A DNA stretch of 64,000 nucleotides from VAZQ01 sp963771845. GTDB taxonomy: Bacteria > Pseudomonadota > Alphaproteobacteria > Rhizobiales > Xanthobacteraceae. Positions within the stretch are counted from its first letter, which is position 1. The number at the start of each line of letters is the position of its first letter. The position numbers were made by a program, and so were the translations under genes. Location: NCBI GenBank assembly GCA_963771845.1, contig CAVYVC010000021.1:186001-250000 (forward strand). Reading direction: 5' to 3'. The notes under the pieces are model-generated. The model did not search any database. It was not told the DNA's origin and saw only the letters and a list, made by a program, of their open reading frames with translations. Below, piece after piece: positions 43,742 through 52,336 of the stretch.

Positions 43742-46700
43742 ATGAAAACTGGTTTGCCGTGGCAAGTGAGCGGGATTCGGCGGCAAGCGCGTGATACAGC
43801 GCGCGAAGCAGCACACCGTGCCGGCATGTCCGTCGGCGAATGGCTCGACAGCGTGATTCTTGAGTCCGCGCAGACTGGCGAGGGGCAGCACGAGGCGCAG
43901 CTCTATCGCCGCCGCGCGCGCGACCGCGATCCGCAAGCCGATGAACGGCGGCACGAGCAAGGCCGGCGCTCCGGCGACGAGCGCTATGGCGAAGATGCTG
44001 TGAGCTCAAGGTCAGTGCAAGGTCACGATTGGTCCCATGAGTATCCGGACGCACGGCAGGATCGCTTCGATGAGCATGGGGAAAGCGATTTCGGTCGAAC
44101 GAGGCATCATCAGGATCGTGCGCAGGGCGAAGAGTTTTCCGAACGCACGGCCCGCTCGGATCGCGCCGCGGACGTATTTGAGCAAGCTGAGCGGTCGCCG
44201 AAAGAGACCCCAGCAATGCGGGAAGCTTTCGCCGATCTCAATGCGCGGCTCGACCAGCTAACCCGGCAGCTCGACAGAGTAGCGCAAATCAGCGCCGCCA
44301 ATGCAGCGGGGCCACGCAATGAGGAGCCGCCGCGCCAACTGATCGAAGTCATCTCAAAGCTCGATCGCCGGCTCGATCAATTGGTTGCCGAGGGCCGCAC
44401 GACAAAGACAGAGATCGAGCATCGGGTGAATGCCGTCGGTCGCGCAGTCGCAGACCTCAATCGCGAACCGCGCCGGGAACCCCCGCCTTACCCTCAGGGT
44501 AAGGGAGGGGGTTCCGCTAGTCCGCTTGATCATGCGCTTGCCGAGATCGCAGACCGCCAGCGCACCCTCGACGGCTATGGCTCGACCACGACCGCAGCGC
44601 CAACAGCCCAATCGGCCACCGAGACCGGGTCGCTGCCGCGCCCGCGCACGCAAGATCTGTCCGGCCTGGAGCAGCAGCTTCGGCAAGTGAATGAACAAAT
44701 CGAAACTCTCAAACCCTGCGGCATTGAGAAGGCGGTCGACACGCTGCGCGACGACCTCGCTGAAATAGGATCGATGCTGCAGGAGGCTATGCCTCGCAAG
44801 TCGGTGGAGGCGATCGAGCGCGAGATGCGTAATCTGTCCGAGCGCATCGAGCAGAGCCGTGATGCAGGCACCGATGGGGCGGCGTTGGCCGGCGTCGAGC
44901 GCGGGCTAGCCGAGGTGAGAGACGCGGTGCGCCAGCTCGCTCCGGCAGAGAATCTTGGCGGCATCGACCGCGAGCTGGCGCAGCTCTCACAGAAGATCGA
45001 TATGATCGCGCATAACAGCCAGGATCCCGCGGCACTGCGCCAGTTGGAGGGTGCGATCGCAAGCTTGCGGGGAATTGTGTCTCAGGTTGCCTCCAACGAT
45101 GCTTTGACTAGCTTGTCCGACGAAGTGCGCGCGCTGGCCGGCACGGTCGATCGGGCCGCCCGATCAAGCAGCGATAATGTTCTCAATGCGCTGGAAGAAA
45201 GAATTTCCGTGCTCGCCGACGCGCTCGCAGCGCGTAACCAGAGCGGGCAAAGCATGCCGCGTGAGCTCGAAGCTGTTCTTAAAAGCCTGGCGGACAAGAT
45301 CGAGCGCGTGCAACTCAGCCGCGGCGATCAGGCCGCGCTTGGCCATCTCGAGGACCGCATTGCCAAGCTGGTTGATAAGCTGGACGCCTCGGATGCCCGG
45401 CTCAATCATCTCGAAGCGATCGAGCGCGGCCTGGCGGAGCTACTCATTCATTTCGAGCACCAGCGGTTGCCAAGTCTCACCCGCGCCGGGAATTCGCCGC
45501 CCGAGGTCGAGGAGTTGACGCGTGATCTCGCCGATCTGCGTCAAACCGAAAAACGAACGCAGGAATTGCTCGAACTGGTGCACGGCACGCTCGGACATGT
45601 CGTCGATCGCCTCGCGACGATCGAAACCGACGTGCGATCGAGCCGGGAAGGCGGAACCGAAACCGCGCGCTCCCGTGCCGACGGACCAAGCGGCGCTGCT
45701 GCGCGCAACCCAGGGCGCTCTGCCAAAACCGGGCCCGCCGCATCAGCGCCGGCCGGCAAGACGCCGAATGCGCAACCGGCCGGGAAGTCCAAATCGCAAA
45801 CCCAAGGAGGGAGCGAGCGCGGCGGGGAGCGCCCCCCCATTGATCCAACGCTGCCGCCCGATCAGCCGCTGGAGCCGGGATCTTCGCGCCGCGTGCCGCC
45901 ATCCGGCTCGGCAGCGGAACGAATTGCAGCTTCAGAATCAGCGCTTGCTGGAGCCAAACCGCCCGTCGAACCGGATACCGGGGGTAAGGCAAACTTCATC
46001 GCGGCGGCGCGCCGTGCCGCGCAGGCCGCAGGACGTGAGGCGCCGGCGAAAAGCGCCGCAGCAGGACCGAAGGAAATTGCCTCAGCGGCCGGCAAGCTGG
46101 CCAGTCGCGTAGGCCGGCTGCGTGCACTGATTAGCGGATCGGCGAGCGTCCTGCTCGTGCTCGGCAGCCTTCAAATCGCGAAGACCCTGCTTAATTCCTC
46201 GGAAGAGACAGACATTTCAGCTCGGCCAAGCGAGACAAGGGTCGAGATCGCCGCCCTTCCGTCGGATCCGCTCGCCGTCCCGCCCCCGGCTGTGACGATG
46301 GAGTCCGGGCTGGCTGCGGCCGATCAGACTGCTTCGATCCCCGCAGTCGCCGAGCCGGTCGTGAGCGGGCGCCAATCCGCAGCGCTTTCGCCTGCCACCA
46401 GCCCAACTCCGCCCGCGCCCTCCGCCCTTGTGATGCCGCTCGAAACCGCCCGGCAGGCGAGTGCCGTTGCGGCTATTGCGGTTGTACCTCCTGCCCCGGC
46501 CGCACCTGTCATCCCCCCCGGCGAGCACGAAGTAACGGGGTCTATTGCGCCCTCAGCAAAATCAGCCTCTACCCCCAACGATGCCGTGCCCGCAATTAGT
46601 CCGGCGGCGATAGCGCCGCCTGCTTCGGCATCTCCTGCCGACAAGCTCCCATCCGTCTTCGGCACTACGCTGCGTACGGCCGCGGCCAAAGGCGATGCCT

Positions 46701-47368
46701 CGGCACAATACGAGATCGCGGTGCGCTATGCCGAGGGTCGCGGTGTGCCGCAGAATCTCACAGAGGCGGTGGAATGGTTCGAGCGCGCGGCCAAACAGGG
46801 CCTTGCTCCCGCGCAATTCCGTCTCGGCGGCCTTTACGAAAAAGGGCTCGGGATCAAGAAGAACCTCGATACGGCCCGGCGCTTCTATGCTGCCGCCGGT
46901 ATCGCCGGTAATGCCAAGGCCCTGCACAATCTCGCCGTGCTTTATGCCGAAGGAATCGACGGCAAACCTGACTATCAAACCGCGGCCCGTTGGTTTCGCA
47001 AGGCGGCTGATTACGGCGTGACGGACAGCCAGTACAATCTCGCCATTCTCTATGCTCGCGGCATCGGCATAGAGCAGAACCTCACGGAAGCCTACCGGTG
47101 GTTTGCGCTCGCGGCCCGCGACGGGGACGCCGAGGCAGCCAAAAAGCGCGATGAGCTTCGTCCCCGTCTCGATCCGCAGTCTCTGACTGCGGTTATCCAA
47201 GCCATCAACGCGTGGACGCCGCAGCAGCATCCCGAGGGTGCGGATCAGGTGAAGAGCCCGCCAGGCGGGTGGGACCACGCTGCCGTGTCGGCCGTCATCC
47301 CGATCAAGCGCAAGCCGCTGAACCTCGGTCCCAAGCTCAACCTTGCCACTCCGCGTGCGGCGCAATAA
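43742..47368 (+). CDS. PodJ-like polar localisation protein with Sel1 repeats
   Basis: A 1208-residue protein. It has a cytoplasmic N-terminus with the short motif AAHRAGMSVGEWLDSVI, long coiled-coil regions (about 150-660) with repeats of the type LEGAIASLRGIV, a Pro/Ala/Ser-rich linker, one membrane helix (about 800-820, ISGSASVLLVLGSLQIA), another low-complexity linker, and four Sel1/TPR repeats in the periplasmic C-terminus (DASAQYEIAVRYAEGRGVPQ and so on). This layout is that of PodJ-related polarity factors of Hyphomicrobiales. A 40-bp palindrome is present in frame at 44476-44515. ATG at 43742; upstream spacer 43517-43741 holds no gene. Confidence 0.88.
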   Translation: MKTGLPWQVSGIRRQARDTAREAAHRAGMSVGEWLDSVILESAQTGEGQHEAQLYRRRARDRDPQADERRHEQGRRSGDERYGEDAVSSRSVQGHDWSHEYPDARQDRFDEHGESDFGRTRHHQDRAQGEEFSERTARSDRAADVFEQAERSPKETPAMREAFADLNARLDQLTRQLDRVAQISAANAAGPRNEEPPRQLIEVISKLDRRLDQLVAEGRTTKTEIEHRVNAVGRAVADLNREPRREPPPYPQGKGGGSASPLDHALAEIADRQRTLDGYGSTTTAAPTAQSATETGSLPRPRTQDLSGLEQQLRQVNEQIETLKPCGIEKAVDTLRDDLAEIGSMLQEAMPRKSVEAIEREMRNLSERIEQSRDAGTDGAALAGVERGLAEVRDAVRQLAPAENLGGIDRELAQLSQKIDMIAHNSQDPAALRQLEGAIASLRGIVSQVASNDALTSLSDEVRALAGTVDRAARSSSDNVLNALEERISVLADALAARNQSGQSMPRELEAVLKSLADKIERVQLSRGDQAALGHLEDRIAKLVDKLDASDARLNHLEAIERGLAELLIHFEHQRLPSLTRAGNSPPEVEELTRDLADLRQTEKRTQELLELVHGTLGHVVDRLATIETDVRSSREGGTETARSRADGPSGAAARNPGRSAKTGPAASAPAGKTPNAQPAGKSKSQTQGGSERGGERPPIDPTLPPDQPLEPGSSRRVPPSGSAAERIAASESALAGAKPPVEPDTGGKANFIAAARRAAQAAGREAPAKSAAAGPKEIASAAGKLASRVGRLRALISGSASVLLVLGSLQIAKTLLNSSEETDISARPSETRVEIAALPSDPLAVPPPAVTMESGLAAADQTASIPAVAEPVVSGRQSAALSPATSPTPPAPSALVMPLETARQASAVAAIAVVPPAPAAPVIPPGEHEVTGSIAPSAKSASTPNDAVPAISPAAIAPPASASPADKLPSVFGTTLRTAAAKGDASAQYEIAVRYAEGRGVPQNLTEAVEWFERAAKQGLAPAQFRLGGLYEKGLGIKKNLDTARRFYAAAGIAGNAKALHNLAVLYAEGIDGKPDYQTAARWFRKAADYGVTDSQYNLAILYARGIGIEQNLTEAYRWFALAARDGDAEAAKKRDELRPRLDPQSLTAVIQAINAWTPQQHPEGADQVKSPPGGWDHAAVSAVIPIKRKPLNLGPKLNLATPRAAQ
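44476..44515. repeat. In-frame 40-bp palindrome inside the PodJ-like gene
   Basis: GGAACCCCC and CCTTACCCT, one spacer base, then AGGGTAAGG and GGGGGTTCC: two nested arms with near-perfect pairing. It encodes EPPPYPQGKGGGS in a linker between coiled coils and keeps the frame. It looks like a palindromic repeat inserted into the gene. Confidence 0.7.
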
Positions 47369-47580
47369 GAATGGCCACAGGCGTCGTCTCTGCGAGCAAC
47401 ATCGCAGCGATGCGACCACCTGCCCGCTTGAGTCCCGACTCTATCTAGCTTCTCTCGCCAGGATTGCCGCGCGGCCGCGCTGTTTCCTGTCCAGACGCCT
47501 TTTAGATTGCCGATTGCCCGAGTTGACGCGGTGTCGGTCGAGACTTGGTCCGCTTCCAACCTGCAACGAGGATTGCATCG

Positions 47581-48507
47581 GTGCAGATCTATCTCCCCAT
47601 TGCGGGTCTGACGGTCAATATTTTCGTGATTCTCGCCATGGGGATCGCGGTCGGGTTCATTTCGGGGATGTTTGGAATCGGCGGCGGCTTTCTCATGACA
47701 CCGCTTTTGATTTTCCTCGGCATACCGCCCGCCGTCGCGGTCGCGAGCGTCACTGGCCATATTGCTGCGTCCTCCATGTCGGGAGCGCTCAGCTATTGGC
47801 GGCGCAAGGCGATCGACATTGCGTTGGTGTTCATGCTGCTCGCCGGCGGCATTATCGGCACCGCCTTCGGCGTCTGGCTGTTCACGCTGCTACGGGCCAT
47901 TGGTCAGCTCGATATCACGATCGGAGTTTCCTACGTGCTGCTGCTCAGCATCGTCGGCGTGTTGATGGTGATTGAGAGCGTGCGCGCGATCATGCGGGTA
48001 CGCCAGGGCAAGCCGGTCGAGCTGCGCCGGCCCGGCAGCCACATGTGGATCCACGGACTTCCATTCAAGCTGCGCTTCAAACGCTCGCGTATTTACGTTT
48101 CGGCGATTCCCGTCTGGGGCATCGGCTTCATCATCGGATTCGTCGGCGCCATCATGGGTATCGGCGGCGGATTTCTGCTCGTTCCCATGCTCATCTATCT
48201 GCTGCGCGTGCCTACCGCGACCGTGATCGGCACCTCCATGGTGCTCACGCTGGTTACCATGGCGTCGGCGACCGTCATGCACTCCGCGACAAATCATCTC
48301 GTGGATGCACTGCTCGCCCTGATCCTGATGGTGGGCGGTGTCACCGGCGCGCAGTTCGGCGCACGCGCCGGGCAGAAGATGCGAAGCGAACGCTTGCGGT
48401 TGCTCCTTGGTCTGCTCGTGCTAGCGGTCGGAATTCGCTTTGCATTCGATCTCGTACTGAGGCCCGAGAATCTCTACTCCATCCGCCTCATGGAAACTGA
48501 CACGTGA
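47581..48507 (+). CDS. TauE/SafE-family sulfite/anion exporter
   Basis: A 308-residue membrane protein of the TauE/SafE family with the two internal repeats that begin VGFISGMFGIGGGFLMTPLL and IGFVGAIMGIGGGFLLVPML. Members export sulfite, sulfoacetate or related organosulfonates. The start is GTG at 47581, supported by CGAGG nine bases upstream and by the family start. Its stop overlaps the next gene by four bases (GTGA). With a Soe-like complex about 4 kb away, sulfite is a plausible substrate. Confidence 0.9.
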   Translation: MQIYLPIAGLTVNIFVILAMGIAVGFISGMFGIGGGFLMTPLLIFLGIPPAVAVASVTGHIAASSMSGALSYWRRKAIDIALVFMLLAGGIIGTAFGVWLFTLLRAIGQLDITIGVSYVLLLSIVGVLMVIESVRAIMRVRQGKPVELRRPGSHMWIHGLPFKLRFKRSRIYVSAIPVWGIGFIIGFVGAIMGIGGGFLLVPMLIYLLRVPTATVIGTSMVLTLVTMASATVMHSATNHLVDALLALILMVGGVTGAQFGARAGQKMRSERLRLLLGLLVLAVGIRFAFDLVLRPENLYSIRLMETDT

Positions 48508-49283
48508 GGCGGGGCTTCTCATTCGTGACCGCGCTGGTTGCGGTTGCCGTCTCGGCGGGAACTGCGGCGAGTGAGCGGCTGGTTGCGTCGCTCTCGACTC
48601 ATCGCGTGCAGGTGACATCGAATTTCACCGGAGAAGAGCTGGTCCTCTTCGGCGGGATCGAGACGGATGCTGCGACGGCGCCGCGGCACAGCGGCTACGA
48701 TATTGTCGTCACCGTTGCCGGACCGCGCCAGACGGTGGTGACATATCGCAAAGAAAGGATGCTCGGCATCTGGATTAACTCCGATGCCCGCGTGTTCGAG
48801 GATTCGCCCGCCTATGTTGCGGTGCTGTCCAATCGTCCGCTCGATGCGATCGCCAGCAGCGAAACGCTGCGACGCTTGCAGATCGGCCTGGAGAATATCC
48901 CGTTGCTCCAGCGCGCGAGCGTGAACATTGCGGAGGCGGGCAGCGATGATCCGTTCCGCATGGCCTTCATCAAGATCAAGAGCGACCAGGGGCTTTATCG
49001 TGAAGTCTCAAATGGCGTGACCTTCCTCGCGCCGGCACTGTTTCGGGCTTCCATTCCGCTGCCGGCGGATGTGCCGGTCGGGACGTACGAAGTGGACGTG
49101 CGGCTATTCGCCGACGGCACCCAGATCGCGCGGAGGCCGGCCCCCTTCGAGGTCTACAAATCGGGCATCGAGCAGACAGTGACGACGGCGGCTCGCGATC
49201 ACGGTATTTTGTATGGGCTCACGGTCGCGTCCATCGCGTTGCTCACGGGCTGGCTCGCCTCGGTAATATTTCGGCGCGACTAG
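48504..49283 (+). CDS. TIGR02186-family membrane-anchored protein
   Basis: A 259-residue exported protein: signal peptide (FVTALVAVAVSAGTAAS), a beta-rich domain with VTSNFTGEELVLFGGIE and YRKERMLGIWINSD, and a C-terminal membrane helix (ILYGLTVASIALLTGWLASVIF). This family is nearly always encoded next to a TauE/SafE gene and is presumed to be a partner of the exporter. The start codon is GTG inside the TauE stop, so translation is coupled. No enzymatic motif is seen. Confidence 0.88.
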   Translation: MRRGFSFVTALVAVAVSAGTAASERLVASLSTHRVQVTSNFTGEELVLFGGIETDAATAPRHSGYDIVVTVAGPRQTVVTYRKERMLGIWINSDARVFEDSPAYVAVLSNRPLDAIASSETLRRLQIGLENIPLLQRASVNIAEAGSDDPFRMAFIKIKSDQGLYREVSNGVTFLAPALFRASIPLPADVPVGTYEVDVRLFADGTQIARRPAPFEVYKSGIEQTVTTAARDHGILYGLTVASIALLTGWLASVIFRRD

Positions 49284-49646
49284 CTCTCAGTGGTCATCGT
49301 CCGCGAAAGCGGAGACCCAGTAAACCCCGAAGCGACGAAGGCCACGATATTGCCTCGCTCGACCCGTCGCCGATTACGACTAATGGATCTAACACAGCCG
49401 CAGTTTTTTGGAGCCTCGCCATCACGAGGCCGGCATAAACCTTAATGGCCAGGCTTTCTTTGTTTGGCAGAGAGGGCGCGAGGATGAACATCCGTACAGC
49501 AACATGACGAAACTTTAATCTCATCTCACGAAATCGTTGGCTTACGTAAGTTTAACTTGCCGCGAGAGTATTTTCGATCTGTACTGGTGCGCACGAGCCG
49601 CCCCCGTTTCGTCAGCGGCGTGAAGGCGGCTCCTGGAGGGAATATC
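49284..49646. promoter_or_regulatory. Upstream region of the Spy-like gene with a 10-bp palindrome
   Basis: 363 bp without a gene. Near the left side is a degenerate REP-like piece (GTCCGCGAAAGCGGAGACCC). At 49541-49550 is the palindrome CTTACGTAAG, 96 bp before the Spy-like start. The ATG itself has GGAGGG in front. A stress-response regulator may bind here. Confidence 0.4.
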
Positions 49647-50174
49647 ATGTGGAAACCGATTGTTGGCGGGACAGCAGCGCTTGCAATCATCGCCGGCTCG
49701 TCACTGGTTTATGCGCAGCAGAGCGGCCGTCTTGACCGCGGCCACCGGTGGCAGCCAAACGTGGAGGATCTTCGAGCCTTCGGCGAGGCACGGTTGGCGG
49801 CACTCAAGGCCGGCCTCACGCTCACGCCGGACCAGGAGAAGAGCTGGCCCGCCTTTGAGCAGGCCGCGCGGGAATACGGGAAGTTGCGGGTCGACCGCAA
49901 GAGCGCTATGGGCAGCGCCGGCCCCTCGAATGATCCGGTGGAGCGGCTGCGGCAGCGGGCCACAGCCCTTTCCGATACGGGTACGGCCTTGAAGAAACTG
50001 GCGGACGCCACAGATCCCCTGTATAAGAGCCTCGACGACAACCAGAAGCGCCGGTTCGCGGTGCTCAGCCACTTTGGCGGAGACCATCAGCGCGGGGGCT
50101 CCTGGTTCCAACGGGGGCCGCGGCGCGAGGGCGGCCCCGGAGACAGGGAGCACTCTGGCGCCCAGCGTCTGTAG
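49647..50174 (+). CDS. Spy/CpxP-like LTXXQ-motif periplasmic protein
   Basis: A 175-residue protein with a signal peptide (GGTAALAIIAGSSLVYAQQ) and two LTxxQ-type motifs, LTLTPDQEKSWPAF and SLDDNQKRRFAVLSHF, within a helical domain. Spy and CpxP of this family are envelope-stress chaperones or sensors. The tail is Gly/Arg-rich. The ATG at 49647 has GGAGGG eight bases upstream. A strong hairpin terminator follows at 50248. Confidence 0.85.
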   Translation: MWKPIVGGTAALAIIAGSSLVYAQQSGRLDRGHRWQPNVEDLRAFGEARLAALKAGLTLTPDQEKSWPAFEQAAREYGKLRVDRKSAMGSAGPSNDPVERLRQRATALSDTGTALKKLADATDPLYKSLDDNQKRRFAVLSHFGGDHQRGGSWFQRGPRREGGPGDREHSGAQRL

Positions 50175-50247
50175 TCGCCATATTGTTTATCGGCTAACGC
50201 CGGCGGTCGCACTCCCAGCCCCCCGACACGATCGCCGACGTACGGGA

Positions 50248-50280
50248 GCCGCCGGGTCCCCACCCGGCGGCTTTCCTTTT
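50248..50280 (+). terminator. Rho-independent terminator after the Spy-like gene
   Basis: GCCGCCGGGT pairs perfectly with ACCCGGCGGC over a 4-base loop, followed by TTTCCTTTT. It lies 74 bp after the stop. Confidence 0.8.
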
Positions 50281-50307
50281 GGGGCCCTTGCCGAGGCGTG
50301 GCCCGCA

Positions 50308-50350
50308 TGAGCCACCGGGTCGGCGCGAAGCGCCGCCCGATGGCAGGCTC
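50308..50350. repeat. Dispersed repeat GAGCCACCGGGTCGGCGCG..., copy 1
   Basis: About 42 bp, identical but for one base to 55979-56021. It contains the small palindrome GGCGCGAAGCGCC. Confidence 0.75.
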
Positions 50351-50501
50351 GCAAAATGCGGGCTTGACGGACCGGGCCGACGAGACCCGGGCGTCGCTTC
50401 GCTCAGCCGGGCACCTTTGGCGTTAGGCGCGCTTGCTGGACAGCATCTGGCCGGCTTGATAGAGCAGCGAACCCGCGCGCATTTTTGCAGGCGGGATGGG
50501 C

Positions 50502-50577
<76 letters not shown>

Positions 50578-50957
50578 GCACATCCCTTGCGAAGGCCTTC
50601 GGGATCGATTGCAAGTGCGAGCTTATACCGGCTTTCGTGGGTCAATAGTGATATCGGCACTGCGCAGTTTCCAACACCCGTCCATTGGCCGTGTCAGGAA
50701 GTCTTTCCGGTCCTGATAAAAGGGGTCTGCACTGATTATCATTGACCGACTCGTCTGGCGCCCAGATCGAGCCCACAGCGGCTAGTGTCGCGAAGCGCGA
50801 TTAACTACTCCTTGCACAGAAGAGCCCTCCCGGTCGTGCCCGCCTGTGTCTTTTTGATTGGGGCATCGGACCTCGTCACATGTTTGACGCTCATCAGATG
50901 CTTGACGGCTGCGGCACGCTCTGAAAATCTAGCCTCCGGCGCGATGGATAACTCTTT
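50578..50957. other. Intergenic region after tRNA-Lys
   Basis: 380 bp with no convincing gene, integrase fragment or tRNA-end copy recognised. It separates the tRNA from the deoxyribosyltransferase-macro gene and is likely the left side of an inserted islet. Confidence 0.5.
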
Positions 50958-52274
50958 GTGAAGAATTCTCTGGTTGGCCAGCTTCGTCCAACTTCGCCGA
51001 ACGGCAGCTCGGCGCATATAGCTTTGAGCGCCAAGAAATGCTTCGTAATCATGCCGTTCGGCGATAAAAAGCACCCCATCACCGGGCAGGCTATTGATTT
51101 TGACAAGATTTATCAGGAATTCATCAAGCCAGCGGTCGAGGCGCTCGGGATTACGTGCACCCGATCCGACGAAGTGAGCAAGTCGGGCCTGATCCATCGC
51201 GAGATGATTGATCTCATTCTCGGCTCTGAAATCGTCATTGTCGATATTACGACCGGAAATCCGAACGTCATGTACGAGCTTGGAATCCGTCACGCGGCAA
51301 AGCGTTGGGGGACAATTATCCTGCGACAGGCAGCCGCCGAGGCCATTCCGTTCAACATCAGCGGATTGCGCTCGGTTGAGTACCAGCTCGACACCCCCGA
51401 GCAGACTGAGCACTCGCGCCTGTTGCTGGAGACCAACATTCGCAACTGTCTCGTGGAGCGCAACGTCGACAGCCTTGTGCACACACTGTTCCCCGGCCTC
51501 AATGTCACTCGACGCGCCCAACCGTGCTCGGAGCGGCGCACGTTTGTTTGGACATGCCCCAAAGCACCGCACAAAAAACTGTGCATCGTAACTGGGGACA
51601 TTCTCAACGTCGATACTGTCGATCTTTGGGTTAATCCGGAGAATACCAAGATGCAGATGGGCCGCTATTATGATGACTCCATCTCGTCTTATATCCGATA
51701 TTACGGTGCCAGCAGGGATCGTAGAGGCGCGGTTATCAACGACATCATCTTCCGCCAGCTCAGCCGCGAGATGGGCTCTGGCTTCGTTGTCGAACCGGGG
51801 ACGGTCATCGTCACGCATCCCGGCAACCTTCGCCGCTGCAATAACGTAAAGGCTGTGCTGCATGTAGCGGCACAACATGGCGAGCCCGGCAGGGGCTACA
51901 CGACCATTCGCGGGTACGAAAATTGTGTGAAGAACGCGCTTGATGCAGCTGACGACATCAACCGCGGATTTTTATACCGGCTGGGACTGAAACAGCCGTC
52001 GAAAAGCATCATTTTTCCCCTGTTCGGCACGCGAAATTTCGACGACGACCCTCAGGTGGTCGCGATCAATCTTGTGCGCACAGCGAAGAACTACCTCGAA
52101 ACGTGGCCCGATTGCACCATGGAACGCGTCTATTTCCTTGCATGGACGGACGCCGACCAAGAGCTTTGCGTGACCGCATTTCAACGGCTTGGGCTGAATT
52201 TCGAGCAAGTCGAGCCGGATGACGCAAGCGCTCAGGCAGAACCGGTGGCAGCCGGGGCCTCGCAGCATCCCTGA
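50958..52274 (+). CDS. Deoxyribosyltransferase-like domain fused to macro domain; candidate defence protein
   Basis: A 438-residue protein with two domains. Residues about 27-140 form a Rossmann-like domain (CFVIMPFGDK, FDKIYQEFIKPAVEALGITC, EIVIVDITTGNPNVMYELG). Asp96, Asn101 and Glu107 match the D..NP..xELG pattern of nucleoside 2-deoxyribosyltransferase-like enzymes, Glu107 standing at the nucleophile position. Residues about 205-415 resemble a divergent macro domain: ITVGDIL-like VTGDILN at 212-218, VNPEN at 225-229, AVLHVAAQHG at 299-308 and SIIFPLFGT at 350-358. Macro domains bind ADP-ribose or its derivatives. The start (GTG at 50958) has no good ribosome site. It stands alone next to tRNA-Lys. 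Function is not known; nucleotide-based immunity is inferred. Confidence 0.75.
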   Translation: MKNSLVGQLRPTSPNGSSAHIALSAKKCFVIMPFGDKKHPITGQAIDFDKIYQEFIKPAVEALGITCTRSDEVSKSGLIHREMIDLILGSEIVIVDITTGNPNVMYELGIRHAAKRWGTIILRQAAAEAIPFNISGLRSVEYQLDTPEQTEHSRLLLETNIRNCLVERNVDSLVHTLFPGLNVTRRAQPCSERRTFVWTCPKAPHKKLCIVTGDILNVDTVDLWVNPENTKMQMGRYYDDSISSYIRYYGASRDRRGAVINDIIFRQLSREMGSGFVVEPGTVIVTHPGNLRRCNNVKAVLHVAAQHGEPGRGYTTIRGYENCVKNALDAADDINRGFLYRLGLKQPSKSIIFPLFGTRNFDDDPQVVAINLVRTAKNYLETWPDCTMERVYFLAWTDADQELCVTAFQRLGLNFEQVEPDDASAQAEPVAAGASQHP

Positions 52275-52336
52275 AGAAACGGCCGCTTTCGACGCCGTGG
52301 CGCGCGCTCGAACAATAGCTCTTGTATAAATCGCAC

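Noticed and set aside
50578..52336. Integrase or att duplication marking an island at tRNA-Lys
   Set aside because: No integrase and no copy of the tRNA 3' end was found near 52275-52336, so island borders cannot be stated.
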